Positions 17,907 through 32,970 are shown, numbered from the stretch's first letter. The stretch: DNA of 64,000 nt from Alphaproteobacteria bacterium (GCA_030065235.1 JASJDC010000011.1:124001-188000); one strand, 5' to 3'. Numbers and translations: made by a program. The notes: a model not told the origin generated them from the sequence alone.

Positions 17907-18776
17907 CTAGTTATACCAATCCTGCATACGGCGGCGCCAAATCTTCTCGCCAACCAGACAATCGTAGCGCTCATCTGCGGCGGGGATCATGGCGCCGTTC
18001 GGCGCGATAGGCGCGATCGGGTCAAGGCCCGCGATTTCCAGCACAAGCTTCCTTTTCACCGCCTCCGGGAAATCCGCCCAGTCATAGACCGGGATCACAA
18101 AGGCGCCCGGACCGCCGATTACGCAATCGACATAATAGCGGTCGAGATCGTCGAGATGCCATTGCGCGCCCATTCCTTCTTTAGTCATCAAGGGCAGGCC
18201 GTTGATGGTGACGCCTTTCGCCAGCGCCTCGTCCCGCGCCCACAGCACCGGCCGGCCCTGATTGTTCGGCCCGTCGCCGGAAATGTCGATCACCCGGCGC
18301 AGCCCCTCGAACCCATTGTCGTTGAAGGCCGGCGTCGCATAGTCGATGACGCCGGAGATCGAGGTGCGCCGCAGATTGTCGACGAATTGCGTGGTCAACG
18401 CGTCGGCGATCGCACGGGCGTCTTCGCGGTCATCCACCAGCGTCCAAGGCACGATGACACGGTGGTCGAAATCGCCGGCCCATTCGACATAGGTGACGGC
18501 GATGCGCCCCAGCATGCCGCCGGAAATCGCCTGCCAAACCGGGTCGCTGGTTAGAGCCTCGGCATAACCGCGCCGCTGGATCTCCATCTCCCGCCGCGTC
18601 ATCGAGCGCGAGACGTCGACAGCGAGGAACAGTTCCAGATCGACTTCGACACCGTCGATGCTAAATTCCTCGCGCGGCGCCGCCGAGGCCTTCGAGAGGC
18701 ATGCAAGCGCGAGGCAGACCGTCGCGAGCGCGAGGAACAAGGCGCGGATAACAGGATGACCAAACTGGGCCGACAT
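17907..18776 (-). CDS. DUF1194 exported von Willebrand A-like protein
   Basis: A 289-residue protein with a signal peptide (hydrophobic residues 8-31, cleavage near KASA-AP). The DUF1194 domain follows, with a VWA-type metal-ion-dependent adhesion motif DVSRS (D-x-S-x-S, in FLAVDVSRSMTRREME) and the downstream conserved VIDISGDGPNNQG. The family is common in alphaproteobacteria and has no established function; the intact MIDAS motif suggests divalent-metal-dependent protein binding in the periplasm. GGGGGGG sits just upstream of the ATG. It is separated from pseC by 74 bases on the same strand, with no obvious functional link. Confidence 0.88.
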   Translation of the reverse strand: MSAQFGHPVIRALFLALATVCLALACLSKASAAPREEFSIDGVEVDLELFLAVDVSRSMTRREMEIQRRGYAEALTSDPVWQAISGGMLGRIAVTYVEWAGDFDHRVIVPWTLVDDREDARAIADALTTQFVDNLRRTSISGVIDYATPAFNDNGFEGLRRVIDISGDGPNNQGRPVLWARDEALAKGVTINGLPLMTKEGMGAQWHLDDLDRYYVDCVIGGPGAFVIPVYDWADFPEAVKRKLVLEIAGLDPIAPIAPNGAMIPAADERYDCLVGEKIWRRRMQDWYN

Positions 18777-18906
18777 GGCGAACCCCCCCAGAGCTCCTGA
18801 GATATCCGAAGCATAGCGCGCTTTTAGACGCCGGCGCTACCGGCATTCCGTCGCGGGGAAAGACGCGCCATTGAAATCCGCTACGCGACGCGGCCACTAT
18901 TGCGCC

Positions 18907-24549
<5,643 letters not shown>

Positions 24550-24610
24550 AGGTCCGGCTTACCCGGGCCGCGCGCCGACGGCTGGACAGAAACGCCCAAG
24601 CCTTGCGGGA

Positions 24611-24829
24611 TTACGCATTCCAATCAGTCTCCGAACCGAGCCATATCCGGTAAAAATAGTCCATCTCGATGCGACGGAAATGGATTTGGTCTTCGGCGAG
24701 CCGGAGAGTGCGGATGAACGCGTCCGCGCCTTGCGCGACGGCGGCCGTCAGGGTGTAATTGACGGCGGAAAGCGCAATAACTGTCAGGGACGCCGCAATC
24801 GGCGCCGGGGAAAAGTCGCCCTTTGGCAT
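24611..24829 (-). CDS. Small single-pass membrane protein upstream of the dehalogenase
   Basis: A 72-residue frame with one likely membrane helix (about residues 11-31, IAASLTVIALSAVNYTLTAAV) and a charged, aromatic C-terminal tail (RRIEMDYFYRIW). GAGGAG lies five bases upstream of the ATG at 24829, which is a good start signal and the main reason to call the gene. It ends 61 bases before the dehalogenase start on the same strand, with no promoter seen between them. I do not recognise a family. It lacks the three helices of the RdhB anchor, and the dehalogenase has no export signal, so an anchor role is only a guess. Confidence 0.5.
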   Translation of the reverse strand: MPKGDFSPAPIAASLTVIALSAVNYTLTAAVAQGADAFIRTLRLAEDQIHFRRIEMDYFYRIWLGSETDWNA

Positions 24830-24909
24830 AGGCACTCCTCTCCGACGACAATGGCCGAGGCGCGCGGCTAAGGCTAGTGATAAACACGAAAGTAGACCTG
24901 ATCATTGGT

Positions 24910-25428
24910 ATGACGGCGGACACAGACGCATCCGACGCAGTAAAGCATGGTTTGACGCCTTTGTTTCCAAAGCTCTGGCGTTATTGCCTCGTGTTGACCG
25001 GGGCGCGCGAGCGGGCGGACGAACTCGCTCAAGCGACGTGTCTCCGGGCTCTGGAAAAGGCTGATTTGTTCACTCTTGGGACGGAGCTCGATCGATGGGT
25101 TTTCCGCATTGCACAACGGCTTTGGCTAAACGACCTGCGCACGCAGTCGGTCCGGCATGGCGAAGGATTGGCGCCGATCGAGGAAATCGATTTTCCCGAG
25201 AAACAGGGCGATCCGGAATCGAATTTTTCGGCGCGAGAAACACTGTCAGCAGTGATGGCGTTGCCTGAGGCGCAACGGCTGACCGTTTTGTTGGTCTATG
25301 CGGAGGGTCGAAGCTACCGGGAGGCGGCTGAGATTCTAGAGATCCCGATCGGCGCCGTCATGAGCCGCCTCGCCGCCGCGCGCGGCAAATTGGCTGACAT
25401 GATCAACGCGAGAAGCGAGACAAAATGA
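24910..25428 (+). CDS. ECF-type RNA polymerase sigma factor
   Basis: A sigma-70 family protein of about 172 residues from ATG 24910, or 183 from GTG 24877; neither has a strong ribosome site. Region 2 is at about residues 10-75 (LWRYCLVLTGARERADELAQATCLRALEKA, with the DRWVFRIAQRLWLNDLR core-binding segment), and region 4 at about 110-165 (LPEAQRLTVLLVYAEGRSYREAAEILEIPIGAVMSRLAAARGKL). It is translationally coupled to the anti-sigma gene (ATGA overlap at 25425-25428). It is divergent from the small membrane protein and dehalogenase genes, so regulation of that operon by this sigma factor is possible but not shown. Confidence 0.9.
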   Translation: MTADTDASDAVKHGLTPLFPKLWRYCLVLTGARERADELAQATCLRALEKADLFTLGTELDRWVFRIAQRLWLNDLRTQSVRHGEGLAPIEEIDFPEKQGDPESNFSARETLSAVMALPEAQRLTVLLVYAEGRSYREAAEILEIPIGAVMSRLAAARGKLADMINARSETK

Positions 25429-26183
25429 GCGAGCCAAGGCAATTCAGCGATGAGGAGCTCACAGCCTATCTGGATGGCGAAGACGCGCTTGCGCTTCGTG
25501 AGACGATAGAGCGCAGTCTGGCGCAAGACGAGACGCTAAGAGCGCGGCTCGACGCCCTGACGCTGGATACGGCGCGGATCCGCACCGGCTTCGCCGAACT
25601 CCTGTCGAATGCGCCGCAAGCGCCCGAATTCAACTGTGACCGTGTCGCGCCGTCCCCCATGCGCCGATTCCAAACGACCTGGCGACATGCGGCGGCGGCC
25701 GCCGTTCTGGCCCTGTTCGTCGGATTTGGCGGCGGCGCCTTATTGACGGGACCGGCGGAGCCCGGATGGCGCGACTATGTCGCGAGCTATCACGCCCTCT
25801 ACGCGACCGTCACGCTCTCAGGCGTCGGTCAAACGACGGCGGATGCAGCGGCGGAGCTGGAACGCGTATCCGCGGCGATCGAAAAACCGATCAGCCTGTC
25901 CGATGTTTCGATGCCGGACCGACTGGACTACAAACGGGCGCAGATCCTAAGTTTCGAAGGCCGCCCTCTTGTTCAACTTGCGTTCCTGACAAAGCAGGGG
26001 ACGCCGGTCGCCCTCTGCATCATTGAAGCATCCGAGCCCGGCGACGGCGCCGTGCAGACGACCAGATTAGAAGGAATGAGCGCCGCCTACTGGTCGAAAG
26101 GCGGTCACGCATTCGTGGTTATCGGCGGCGACGATGACGCGTTCATCGGCCAATTGGCGGCGGTCTATTCCGAACGACTGTGA
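25425..26183 (+). CDS. Membrane anti-sigma factor
   Basis: A 252-residue single-pass protein. The N-terminal FSDEELTAYLDGE is the typical sigma-binding start of alphaproteobacterial anti-sigma factors, without a zinc-binding HxxxCxxC motif. A membrane helix follows at about residues 86-107 (AAAAAVLALFVGFGGGALL), and the rest is periplasmic (about 108-252). It overlaps the ECF sigma gene by four bases, so the two are made together in fixed ratio. The signal sensed by the periplasmic part is not known. Confidence 0.88.
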   Translation: MSEPRQFSDEELTAYLDGEDALALRETIERSLAQDETLRARLDALTLDTARIRTGFAELLSNAPQAPEFNCDRVAPSPMRRFQTTWRHAAAAAVLALFVGFGGGALLTGPAEPGWRDYVASYHALYATVTLSGVGQTTADAAAELERVSAAIEKPISLSDVSMPDRLDYKRAQILSFEGRPLVQLAFLTKQGTPVALCIIEASEPGDGAVQTTRLEGMSAAYWSKGGHAFVVIGGDDDAFIGQLAAVYSERL

Positions 26184-26249
26184 CCAACGTTTCTGGTTTC
26201 GGCGGCCATCGCGGTTCCGGCTCGTAAAGCGGGCTCCACCGGCTGCTTT

Positions 26250-28058
26250 CTAAAGGAACTTGAACAGCAGGAAGAGCAGAATGGTCGGCGCCAACGCGGC
26301 CAGCAACAGCTTGGCCGGCGAGACGCCATGCTCGAAATGCCGGCTCAAGATCGATTGACCGGCCGGGTTCGGCGCGTTCGCGATCACCGTCAGGCCGCCG
26401 CCGGTCACCGCCCCCGCCACCACCGCATATTTCAACTCATCGGTGAACTCCGGCACCAGGGTGCTGAGGAACGTAATCGCCGCATTATCGTTGAAGGCGG
26501 TCAGGACCGTCGCGCTGATCATCAATGGCGTCTCGCTCAACCCGCCTAGAACCGGCTCAATCCACCAGCCCTGCAGCCCGCCATGCACAACCAGGCCGGC
26601 GAGGAAAAAGCCGACCAGAAGAGGGCTGCGCAGATTGATGCGGTTCTGATATTGCGCGGTGATCGCCGAAAAGCCGAGGAAGAACAGCAAGTTGGTGATG
26701 AAGAGCGGCGGGTGATGCGCGTTCATGATGGTCAGCCCGAGAAACACGATATGCACGATCGTGATCCAGACCGGCACCGGATGCTCGCGCGAGTCCCAGG
26801 CCGGGTCGAGGAAAGGCGGGCGTTGATCCGGCGGCAGGACGGAGGGGATTGTCTCTTGCAGCCTGGCCAGTTTCAACTCCTCGAACCGTTCCTGGAAGGC
26901 GCGCTCGGCAAGCTCCCGGTCCACGCCGAGATCGGCGACCGCCTCGAGATATTTCGGCGCCAACCGAGCGCGCACTGCGGCGGAAGCTTCGTCGATCTTC
27001 GCCGAGAAGGCTTCGCCAATATGCAATTCGTGGCGGACATCGAAAACGATCGCCTCAAAATCGGTCAGCACCAAGTCCTGCCGCAGATGCGTGCTGAGCA
27101 CCTCCTGCTTCACTTGGCGGATGACAAACGCGTCATGCAGCCGCGCAAATTCCCGCCGGAAGACGAACAGATACAGCAGGTTGCCGAGCACGATGCCGGT
27201 GACGCTCTTCCAGCCGAAATGGGTCAGCATGAACGCCATGTCCCAGCCCCAGGGCTCGGCCACCATCAAGACCGGCGGGGCGGCGAAATGGGTGAGCGTG
27301 CCGCCGACCGAGATATTAACGAAGAGCAGGCCGATCGTCCCATATTTGAAGGCGTTGCTAGGCTCGAGCTCATAGAATTTGCGGCCCAGCAGAAGCGCAG
27401 TGATGGTGATTGCGGCGGGTTCCGTGATGAAGGATCCGAGAATCGGGCCGATCGTCAGCAGGGTCAGCCACCAAGCCATCAGCCCGCCGCCAAGCAACCG
27501 CGCGATCAGCGCCATAATCGTCTCGGACAACCTGAGGATCGGCCTGGTCGAGGCCAGCGTCATCACCACGACGACGAACATCGCTTCGGTGAAATTCACC
27601 TGCTGTGTGGCGTAATAGACGAAGGTGCTCCAATCGAAATAGACCATCATCGAGACGCCCAGCACGATCGCCCAGAGCCCGAAGACCACTTCCACCTCGC
27701 CGAGGAAATGAAACAGGTTGGCGCGCAGGCTCTGAGACGTGCGCGGCGCCTGACGGTCGGCGATCAACGCCGCATGCTCGGCCTCCCATTTATGGGCCAG
27801 GGCCAGGAACTTCGATGATAGGAACGTATGGATAATGGCGAGCAGGAAGATCGCCGTCGCCACCACATTGTATGGTTCCGTTTCGGCGCGATGGACCAGA
27901 CGCGCCCAAACGCCCTCCATCTCCGCATCGCCATAGCTGTCTAGGGGCAGCGGAAACGCGCCGGGTTCGACCGATCCATGGCCGCCGGAGGCCAGAAGCT
28001 CGCTCGGCGCCAAGGCCGCCAACCCCAGCAGCGCCAGCAACAATCCGGATCGCTTCAT
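26250..28058 (-). CDS. Putative Na+/H+ antiporter (PF07399-type)
   Basis: A 602-residue inner-membrane protein with a signal-like first segment (residues 4-23) and about ten further hydrophobic segments, split by a large soluble loop (about 310-430). It matches the family called putative Na+/H+ antiporter, a CitMHS/ArsB relative: VEVVFGLWAIVLG, EAMFVVVVMTLASTRPIL, SFITEPAAITITALLLG and NDNAAITFLSTLVPE are the conserved membrane segments. The ATG at 28058 has GGGGG upstream; a GTG at 28061 is immediately before it. It converges on the anti-sigma gene with 66 bases between. Transport of sodium, another cation or an organic anion cannot be told from the sequence. Confidence 0.82.
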   Translation of the reverse strand: MKRSGLLLALLGLAALAPSELLASGGHGSVEPGAFPLPLDSYGDAEMEGVWARLVHRAETEPYNVVATAIFLLAIIHTFLSSKFLALAHKWEAEHAALIADRQAPRTSQSLRANLFHFLGEVEVVFGLWAIVLGVSMMVYFDWSTFVYYATQQVNFTEAMFVVVVMTLASTRPILRLSETIMALIARLLGGGLMAWWLTLLTIGPILGSFITEPAAITITALLLGRKFYELEPSNAFKYGTIGLLFVNISVGGTLTHFAAPPVLMVAEPWGWDMAFMLTHFGWKSVTGIVLGNLLYLFVFRREFARLHDAFVIRQVKQEVLSTHLRQDLVLTDFEAIVFDVRHELHIGEAFSAKIDEASAAVRARLAPKYLEAVADLGVDRELAERAFQERFEELKLARLQETIPSVLPPDQRPPFLDPAWDSREHPVPVWITIVHIVFLGLTIMNAHHPPLFITNLLFFLGFSAITAQYQNRINLRSPLLVGFFLAGLVVHGGLQGWWIEPVLGGLSETPLMISATVLTAFNDNAAITFLSTLVPEFTDELKYAVVAGAVTGGGLTVIANAPNPAGQSILSRHFEHGVSPAKLLLAALAPTILLFLLFKFL

Positions 28059-28154
28059 CACCCGCCCCCAAACGTGTCGATCACCCGATGAAGGTTGATC
28101 TTATCCGCTGATCCGTCGGAGGCAAACAGTGCGCGCCGTCTTTAATTCGCCTGG

Positions 28155-29429
28155 CTAGGGATAATGCGCCGGGTCCAACGCGGCCGGTCGATCGGGCAAG
28201 TCCAGCGTGGCGACCGAGGCGGGCGTCTGGCTGATGATCTTGCCGCGACGGATAACGTAGAGGCGGGTCGCTCGAAGCCGCACAGCCTCGATCCGGTCGC
28301 GCGCCTGAAGCACGACGAGATTGGCGTCGCATCCCGGCGCGACGCCGTATCCGTCAAGGCCCAGGATCTTTGCGGCGTTGCCGGTCACCGCGTCGAAGCA
28401 CCAAGCCATATCGTCGCGCGAACAGAGCTGGGCGACATGAAGACCCATCGAAGCCACGTCCAACATGTCCGCACGCCCCAACGAGTACCAGGGATCCATG
28501 ACGCAGTCGGAGCCGAACCCGACCTTGATCCCCGCCGCCTTCAATTCCGGCACGCGCGTCATGCCCCGGCGTTTCGGGTAAGTGTCATGCTTGCCCTGGA
28601 TCATGATATTGATCAGCGGGTTTGGGATCGCGGCCAGCTCCGCCTCGGCCATCAGCGGGATCAGCTTCGAGACGTAATAGCTGTCCATCGAATGCATCGA
28701 GGTCAGATGCGATCCGGCGACGCGCCCGTGCAAACCAAGCCGGTTGGTCTCATAGGCCAGCGTCTCGACATGCCGGCTCATCGGATCGTCGCTCTCGTCG
28801 CAATGCATGTCGACGGGCAGGCCGCGCTCGGCCGCCAGTTCGCAGAGCGCCCTCACCGAGCGGGCGCCGTCCGCCATCGTCCGTTCGAAATGCGGGATGC
28901 CGCCGACGACATTGACGCCGCGATCGAGCGCGCGGACCACATTCTCCCAGCCGTTGGCCGTCCGGAACACGCCGTCCTGCGGAAAAGCGACCAGCTGCAG
29001 GTCGAGATAGTCTTTGACCCTGTCCTGGACATGCAACAACGCCTCCACCCCCATCAACGGATCGTCGCCCGTGTCGACATGAGAACGGATCGCGCCGATA
29101 CCCATCGACACGGCCAGATCGCAGAACTTCATGGCGCGCTCGGCGATATCCTCGACCGTCTGCTCCGCCCTCAACTCGCCCCAGAGCGAAATGCCCTCAA
29201 GCAGGGTGCCGGACTGGTTGAGGCGCGGGCGCCCCAGCGACAGGGTCGCATCCATGTGAAAATGCGGATCGACGAAGGGCGGCGAGACCAAGCAGCCGGC
29301 CGCTTCGATCATCTGGCCCGCCTCAACCGTGATACTCGGTTCGACGGCGACGATCTTGCCTTTGTCGCAAGCGATGTCGATTCCCGTCCGCCCGTCCGTC
29401 AGGGTCGCGTTCTTGATCAGCAAATCCAT
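28155..29429 (-). CDS. Cytosine-deaminase-like amidohydrolase (canonical active site)
   Basis: A 424-residue metal-dependent hydrolase of the CodA group. It has the HFHMD metal motif (VDPHFHMDAT), HCDES carrying the metal histidine and catalytic glutamate (PVDMHCDESDDP), the GSHLTSMHSM histidine, and GSDCVMDPWYSLG with the metal-binding aspartate. All active-site residues of cytosine deaminase are in place. It is the last gene of an operon with a BMP-type ABC importer, 12 bases after the second permease. Together they suggest uptake of a nucleobase or nucleoside-like compound and its deamination. The exact base (cytosine, isoguanine, a methylated pyrimidine) cannot be read. Confidence 0.88.
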   Translation of the reverse strand: MDLLIKNATLTDGRTGIDIACDKGKIVAVEPSITVEAGQMIEAAGCLVSPPFVDPHFHMDATLSLGRPRLNQSGTLLEGISLWGELRAEQTVEDIAERAMKFCDLAVSMGIGAIRSHVDTGDDPLMGVEALLHVQDRVKDYLDLQLVAFPQDGVFRTANGWENVVRALDRGVNVVGGIPHFERTMADGARSVRALCELAAERGLPVDMHCDESDDPMSRHVETLAYETNRLGLHGRVAGSHLTSMHSMDSYYVSKLIPLMAEAELAAIPNPLINIMIQGKHDTYPKRRGMTRVPELKAAGIKVGFGSDCVMDPWYSLGRADMLDVASMGLHVAQLCSRDDMAWCFDAVTGNAAKILGLDGYGVAPGCDANLVVLQARDRIEAVRLRATRLYVIRRGKIISQTPASVATLDLPDRPAALDPAHYP

Positions 29430-29441
29430 CGGGGGCCTCTT

Positions 29442-30383
29442 CTATCGTTGCCCTTTGAACCAGGGTCTTAGCAGCGCACGCGGATATTCGGCGCGCCGCG
29501 CCACCACCACAAGCGCGACGATGGAGAGGATATAGGGCGCCATTAGGAAAATCTGGCCGGGCACGACGGCGCCGGCCTCGGTCTGCAGCCGCACCTGCAA
29601 GGCGTCGAACATACCGAACAGGATCGCCCCTAAGAGCGCTTTTCCAGGCCGCCAACTGGCGAAAATGACGAGCGCGATGCAGATCCAGCCGCGGCCGTTC
29701 ACCATGCCGAAGAAAAACGCGTCAAAGGCGGACATGGTCAGGAAGGCGCCGCCCAGCGCCATCAGGGACGACCCGGCGACGACGGCGCCGAAGCGCAAGC
29801 GCCGTACGGAGAGGCCTTGCGCGTTGACCGCATCCGGATTGTCGCCGACCGCCTTGATGGCGACGCCGAGCGGCGTGCGGTCCAGCACCCACCAGACCAG
29901 CACGACCAAGGCGAGCGCGAGCCAGGTCAGGGCGGTCTGCGAAAACAGCACCGGTCCTAAGAACGGAATCTCTGACAGCGCAGGCGCGACGGCGCGAAAC
30001 GGCTCTATCCTCGGCGGCGAGGCGACCTCTGGGAGCGCGGTGCGATAGGTGAAATAGGCGGCGGAAGAAGCGAAAAGCGTGACGCCAAGCCCCGAGACAT
30101 GCTGGGACAAGCCCATGAAGATGGTGAGGACGGCGTGCAACGCGCCGAACACCGCGCCCGCGAGTGCGGCGGCCAGGACCCCGGTCCAGAGATCCGCGCC
30201 CAGCCAAACCGCCATCCATCCGCTCATGGCGCCGACGACGAAAATGCCCTCGATGCCAAGGTTGAGGACCCCGGCCCGCTCGCAGAGCAGCGCGCCGAGC
30301 ACGCCGAAGATCAAGGGCGTCGCGATCCGCAAGGAGGCGGCGTAAAAACTGTCGGAGAGGAAGATTTGCAGCAGATCGGTCAT
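29442..30383 (-). CDS. ABC transporter permease (NupQ/YufQ-like, nucleoside type)
   Basis: A 313-residue membrane protein of the BPD_transp_2 family, with about eight to nine hydrophobic segments and the family hallmark LCERAGVLNLGIEGIFVVGAMSG near residues 35-55. It is the second permease of a BMP-type nucleoside importer. Its ATG at 30383 overlaps the stop of the first permease (ATGA). The frame stays open much further upstream, but that part is an out-of-frame shadow of the first permease. The amidohydrolase gene follows after 12 bases. Confidence 0.92.
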   Translation of the reverse strand: MTDLLQIFLSDSFYAASLRIATPLIFGVLGALLCERAGVLNLGIEGIFVVGAMSGWMAVWLGADLWTGVLAAALAGAVFGALHAVLTIFMGLSQHVSGLGVTLFASSAAYFTYRTALPEVASPPRIEPFRAVAPALSEIPFLGPVLFSQTALTWLALALVVLVWWVLDRTPLGVAIKAVGDNPDAVNAQGLSVRRLRFGAVVAGSSLMALGGAFLTMSAFDAFFFGMVNGRGWICIALVIFASWRPGKALLGAILFGMFDALQVRLQTEAGAVVPGQIFLMAPYILSIVALVVVARRAEYPRALLRPWFKGQR

Positions 30384-31444
30384 GACGCGGCCCGCTTCGA
30401 CCAAGTGACGCGGAAGCGCGCGAAGAAGCCGGCGACCAGCACGGCGATCAAGGAGACGGATACGACCAGATCGGCCAGGAAGGACGACACGCCCATCGCG
30501 CGACTCATCCCGTCCGCGCCGACAAACACGCCCGCGACGAACAGCGCGGCGACGACGACGCCGACCGGCGACAGGCCAGCCAGCATGGCGACGACGATTC
30601 CGGTATAGCCGTAGCCGGGCGACAGGTCGGCCGTCAGATATCCTTTCAGGCCGGCGACCTCGCCGACCCCGGCCAGGCCGGCCAGCGCGCCGGACGCCAT
30701 GGCGACGCCGAGATAGGCGCGGCTGACGCGAATACCGGCATGGCGCGCGGCCGCCGGATTCTCGCCCACCGCGCGCACTCGCACGCCCCAGATCGTGAAA
30801 CTCATGATCACGAAGGTGATCGCCGCCGCGGCCAGCGCGATCAACAGCCCGGCATGCAGGCGCGTGCGCTCCATCAGTTTCGGCAAGGCCGCCTCGTCCA
30901 GGATCGGCTCGGACTGCGGCCAGCCCAGACCCATCGGGTCCTTCAACGGCCCTTCGAGCATCATTTGCACGAAGATCAGGATGATGAAATTCAGCAGCAG
31001 CGAGGTGACCACCTCGTCCGCCCCAAAGCGGGTCTTGAGATAGGCCGGACCGAGCATGCCGACGCCTCCCGCTAAAGCGCCAACCACCAAGACCAACGGG
31101 ATCATCACGATCGGGGGCGCCTGGATCATGCCGGTCCCGACCCAGACCGCGGCCATCGCCCCGAGATAGAGCTGTCCCTCGCCGCCGATATTCCAGAGCC
31201 GCGCGCGAAACGCCACCGCCGCGGCCAGCCCCGTCAGAATCAACGGCGCGGCGCGTGTCAGCACTTCCGTCATCGCGAAGGTCGAGCCGAAGACGCTGTT
31301 CGCCATTTGCGCATAGGCGGCCAAGATCGGCGCGCCAGCCAGCGCCAGCGGTATCGCCGCCAGCGCCAGCGCGACCAGACCGGCGATCACCGGGGCCCCG
31401 ACCGCCAACCAGCCGGCTTCTTCCCGGGGCGTCAGTTGGATCAC
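30380..31444 (-). CDS. ABC transporter permease (NupP/YufP-like, nucleoside type)
   Basis: A 354-residue inner-membrane protein with about nine hydrophobic segments. The segment FRARLWNIGGEGQLYLGAMAAVW (near residue 80) is the family signature, equivalent to the NLGIEG signature of the partner permease. It overlaps the ATPase gene upstream (31441-31444) and the second permease downstream by four bases each. It should form a heterodimeric channel with the second permease for the BMP-family binding protein. Confidence 0.92.
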   Translation of the reverse strand: MIQLTPREEAGWLAVGAPVIAGLVALALAAIPLALAGAPILAAYAQMANSVFGSTFAMTEVLTRAAPLILTGLAAAVAFRARLWNIGGEGQLYLGAMAAVWVGTGMIQAPPIVMIPLVLVVGALAGGVGMLGPAYLKTRFGADEVVTSLLLNFIILIFVQMMLEGPLKDPMGLGWPQSEPILDEAALPKLMERTRLHAGLLIALAAAAITFVIMSFTIWGVRVRAVGENPAAARHAGIRVSRAYLGVAMASGALAGLAGVGEVAGLKGYLTADLSPGYGYTGIVVAMLAGLSPVGVVVAALFVAGVFVGADGMSRAMGVSSFLADLVVSVSLIAVLVAGFFARFRVTWSKRAAS

Positions 31445-32961
31445 GCGGCGTCTCCGACACGACCCGCCATCGCCAAACCGATCGAGGCGCGATCGCGGGA
31501 GGGGGCTTCGCTCAGACTTCCGGCATGCATGACCAGGATGCGATCGGACAAAGCCAGGATTTCGTCCAGATCCTCGGAAATCAGGATCACCGCGGCGCCG
31601 CGGTCGCGCGCCTCCAAAAGGCGCCGGCTTACTTCCGAAGCCGCCTTGAAGTCGAGGCCGCGCGTGGGCTGATTGGCCAGGATCAGCGATGGATGCGCTT
31701 CCAACACCCGGGCCAGGATCAGCTTCTGGATGTTGCCGCCGGACAGCAGGGCGGTGCGCGCCTCGACGCCGGGCCCGCGCACATCATAGGCGGCGGTCAG
31801 CCGATCCGCGTTCTCCCGTATCGCGGATCGGCGCAGGAACCCGTAGCGGCTGACGCTCGGCTCCGCCAATCGCTCCAGTACGAGATTCTCAGCAACGCTC
31901 ATCGCATCAACCACGCCGTCGCGGTGCCGGTCTTCCGGGATCCGGCCGACGCCCCGGGCGATCGCCTCGATTGGGGTCAGGCGCGATACGGGCGCGCCGT
32001 GTATCGCCAGTTCGCCCGACTGGTGCGACGTCAGACCGGAGATCAGCCGGGCGAAGAGGTTCTGGCCATTGCCGGAGACGCCGGCGACGCCGAGAATTTC
32101 GCCGCCGCGCGCGTGAAAGCTCAGATCGCGCACGCTGCGCCCGTCGCCATCGGACGCGCTGACGTCCTGCATGCTCAAGATCGGCGCACCGGGCGTTCCC
32201 GCCTCACGTTCGGGCGCGTCATGATCGGCGCCGACCATCATGCGCACAATCGCCGCCGCATCGGCCTCTTCGGTCGCCATCTCGCCGGTCTTGCGGCCAT
32301 GACGCAGCACCGCGATACGGTCCGAGAAGGCTAGAACTTCACGCAACTTATGAGAGATGAAAATCACCGATAGGCCGTCCGCCACCATCGCGCGCAGGGC
32401 GTCGAACAGCTGGTCGGCCTCTTGCGGGGTCAAGACCGCGGTCGGTTCGTCGAGCACCAGGATACGCGTGTCCCGATAGAGCGCCTTCAGGATTTCCACC
32501 CGTTGACGCTCGCCGACGCTGAGATTGCGCACCGGGACATCGAGCGGGGCGTGCAAGCCGGTCCGCGCCATCAGCTCCCGCAGCTTGGTCCGCGCGCTCT
32601 GACGCCGGCGCCAAAGCGCGAAGATCGGTTCTGTGCCGAGAAGCACATTGTCGAGCACCGACAGGTTCTCAGCCAAGGTGAAATGCTGGTGGACCATGCC
32701 GATCCGGTGATCGATCGCGGCCTGGGCGTCGCCGGGCGGCAGCGCCGTTTCATCGCCCTCAGCGCCACGCACCAAGATCGACCCGGCATCCGGCGTGTAA
32801 TGGCCGAACAGCATATTCATCAGGGTCGTCTTGCCGGCGCCGTTCTCACCCAGCAGGGCCAGGACCTCGCCCTGGCGCAAATCCAAATCGACGCCGTCCA
32901 CGGCCGTCACCGAGCCAAAACGCTTGCTCAGCCCGGATATGGACAGGATTGGGGCGGACAT
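31441..32961 (-). CDS. ABC transporter ATP-binding protein (NupO/YufO-like, two NBDs)
   Basis: A 506-residue cytoplasmic ATPase with two nucleotide-binding domains. The first (about 1-235) has Walker A GENGAGKTT, signature LSVGERQRVEI and Walker B ILVLDEPTAV. The second (about 250-506) has a degenerate Walker A (VAGVSGNGQNL), signature LLSGGNIQKLIL and a Walker B-like LILANQPTRG. This asymmetry is normal for nucleoside and sugar (CUT2-like) importers. It is separated from the binding-protein gene by 44 bases holding a GC-rich hairpin. Confidence 0.93.
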   Translation of the reverse strand: MSAPILSISGLSKRFGSVTAVDGVDLDLRQGEVLALLGENGAGKTTLMNMLFGHYTPDAGSILVRGAEGDETALPPGDAQAAIDHRIGMVHQHFTLAENLSVLDNVLLGTEPIFALWRRRQSARTKLRELMARTGLHAPLDVPVRNLSVGERQRVEILKALYRDTRILVLDEPTAVLTPQEADQLFDALRAMVADGLSVIFISHKLREVLAFSDRIAVLRHGRKTGEMATEEADAAAIVRMMVGADHDAPEREAGTPGAPILSMQDVSASDGDGRSVRDLSFHARGGEILGVAGVSGNGQNLFARLISGLTSHQSGELAIHGAPVSRLTPIEAIARGVGRIPEDRHRDGVVDAMSVAENLVLERLAEPSVSRYGFLRRSAIRENADRLTAAYDVRGPGVEARTALLSGGNIQKLILARVLEAHPSLILANQPTRGLDFKAASEVSRRLLEARDRGAAVILISEDLDEILALSDRILVMHAGSLSEAPSRDRASIGLAMAGRVGDAA

Positions 32962-32970
32962 CGGAACGCA

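Noticed and set aside
24611-24829. RdhB-type membrane anchor for the dehalogenase
   Set aside because: RdhB proteins have about three helices and partner Tat-exported RdhA. This frame has one helix and the dehalogenase has no Tat signal.
26226-26249. Bidirectional terminator between the anti-sigma and antiporter genes
   Set aside because: AAAGC and GCTTT arms exist but the inner stem is mismatched and too weak to call.
26583-27818. Long plus-strand frame opposite the antiporter gene; similar frames at 28164-29471, 35866-37461 and 7839-9143, and minus-strand 47097-48542
   Set aside because: Each mirrors a well-supported gene on the other strand and has low-complexity Arg/His/Asp/Gln composition with no recognisable domain.
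30384-31460. Upstream extension of the second nucleoside permease frame
   Set aside because: The real start is ATG 30383 (ATGA overlap). The extension is arginine- and glycine-rich and lies out of frame inside the first permease.
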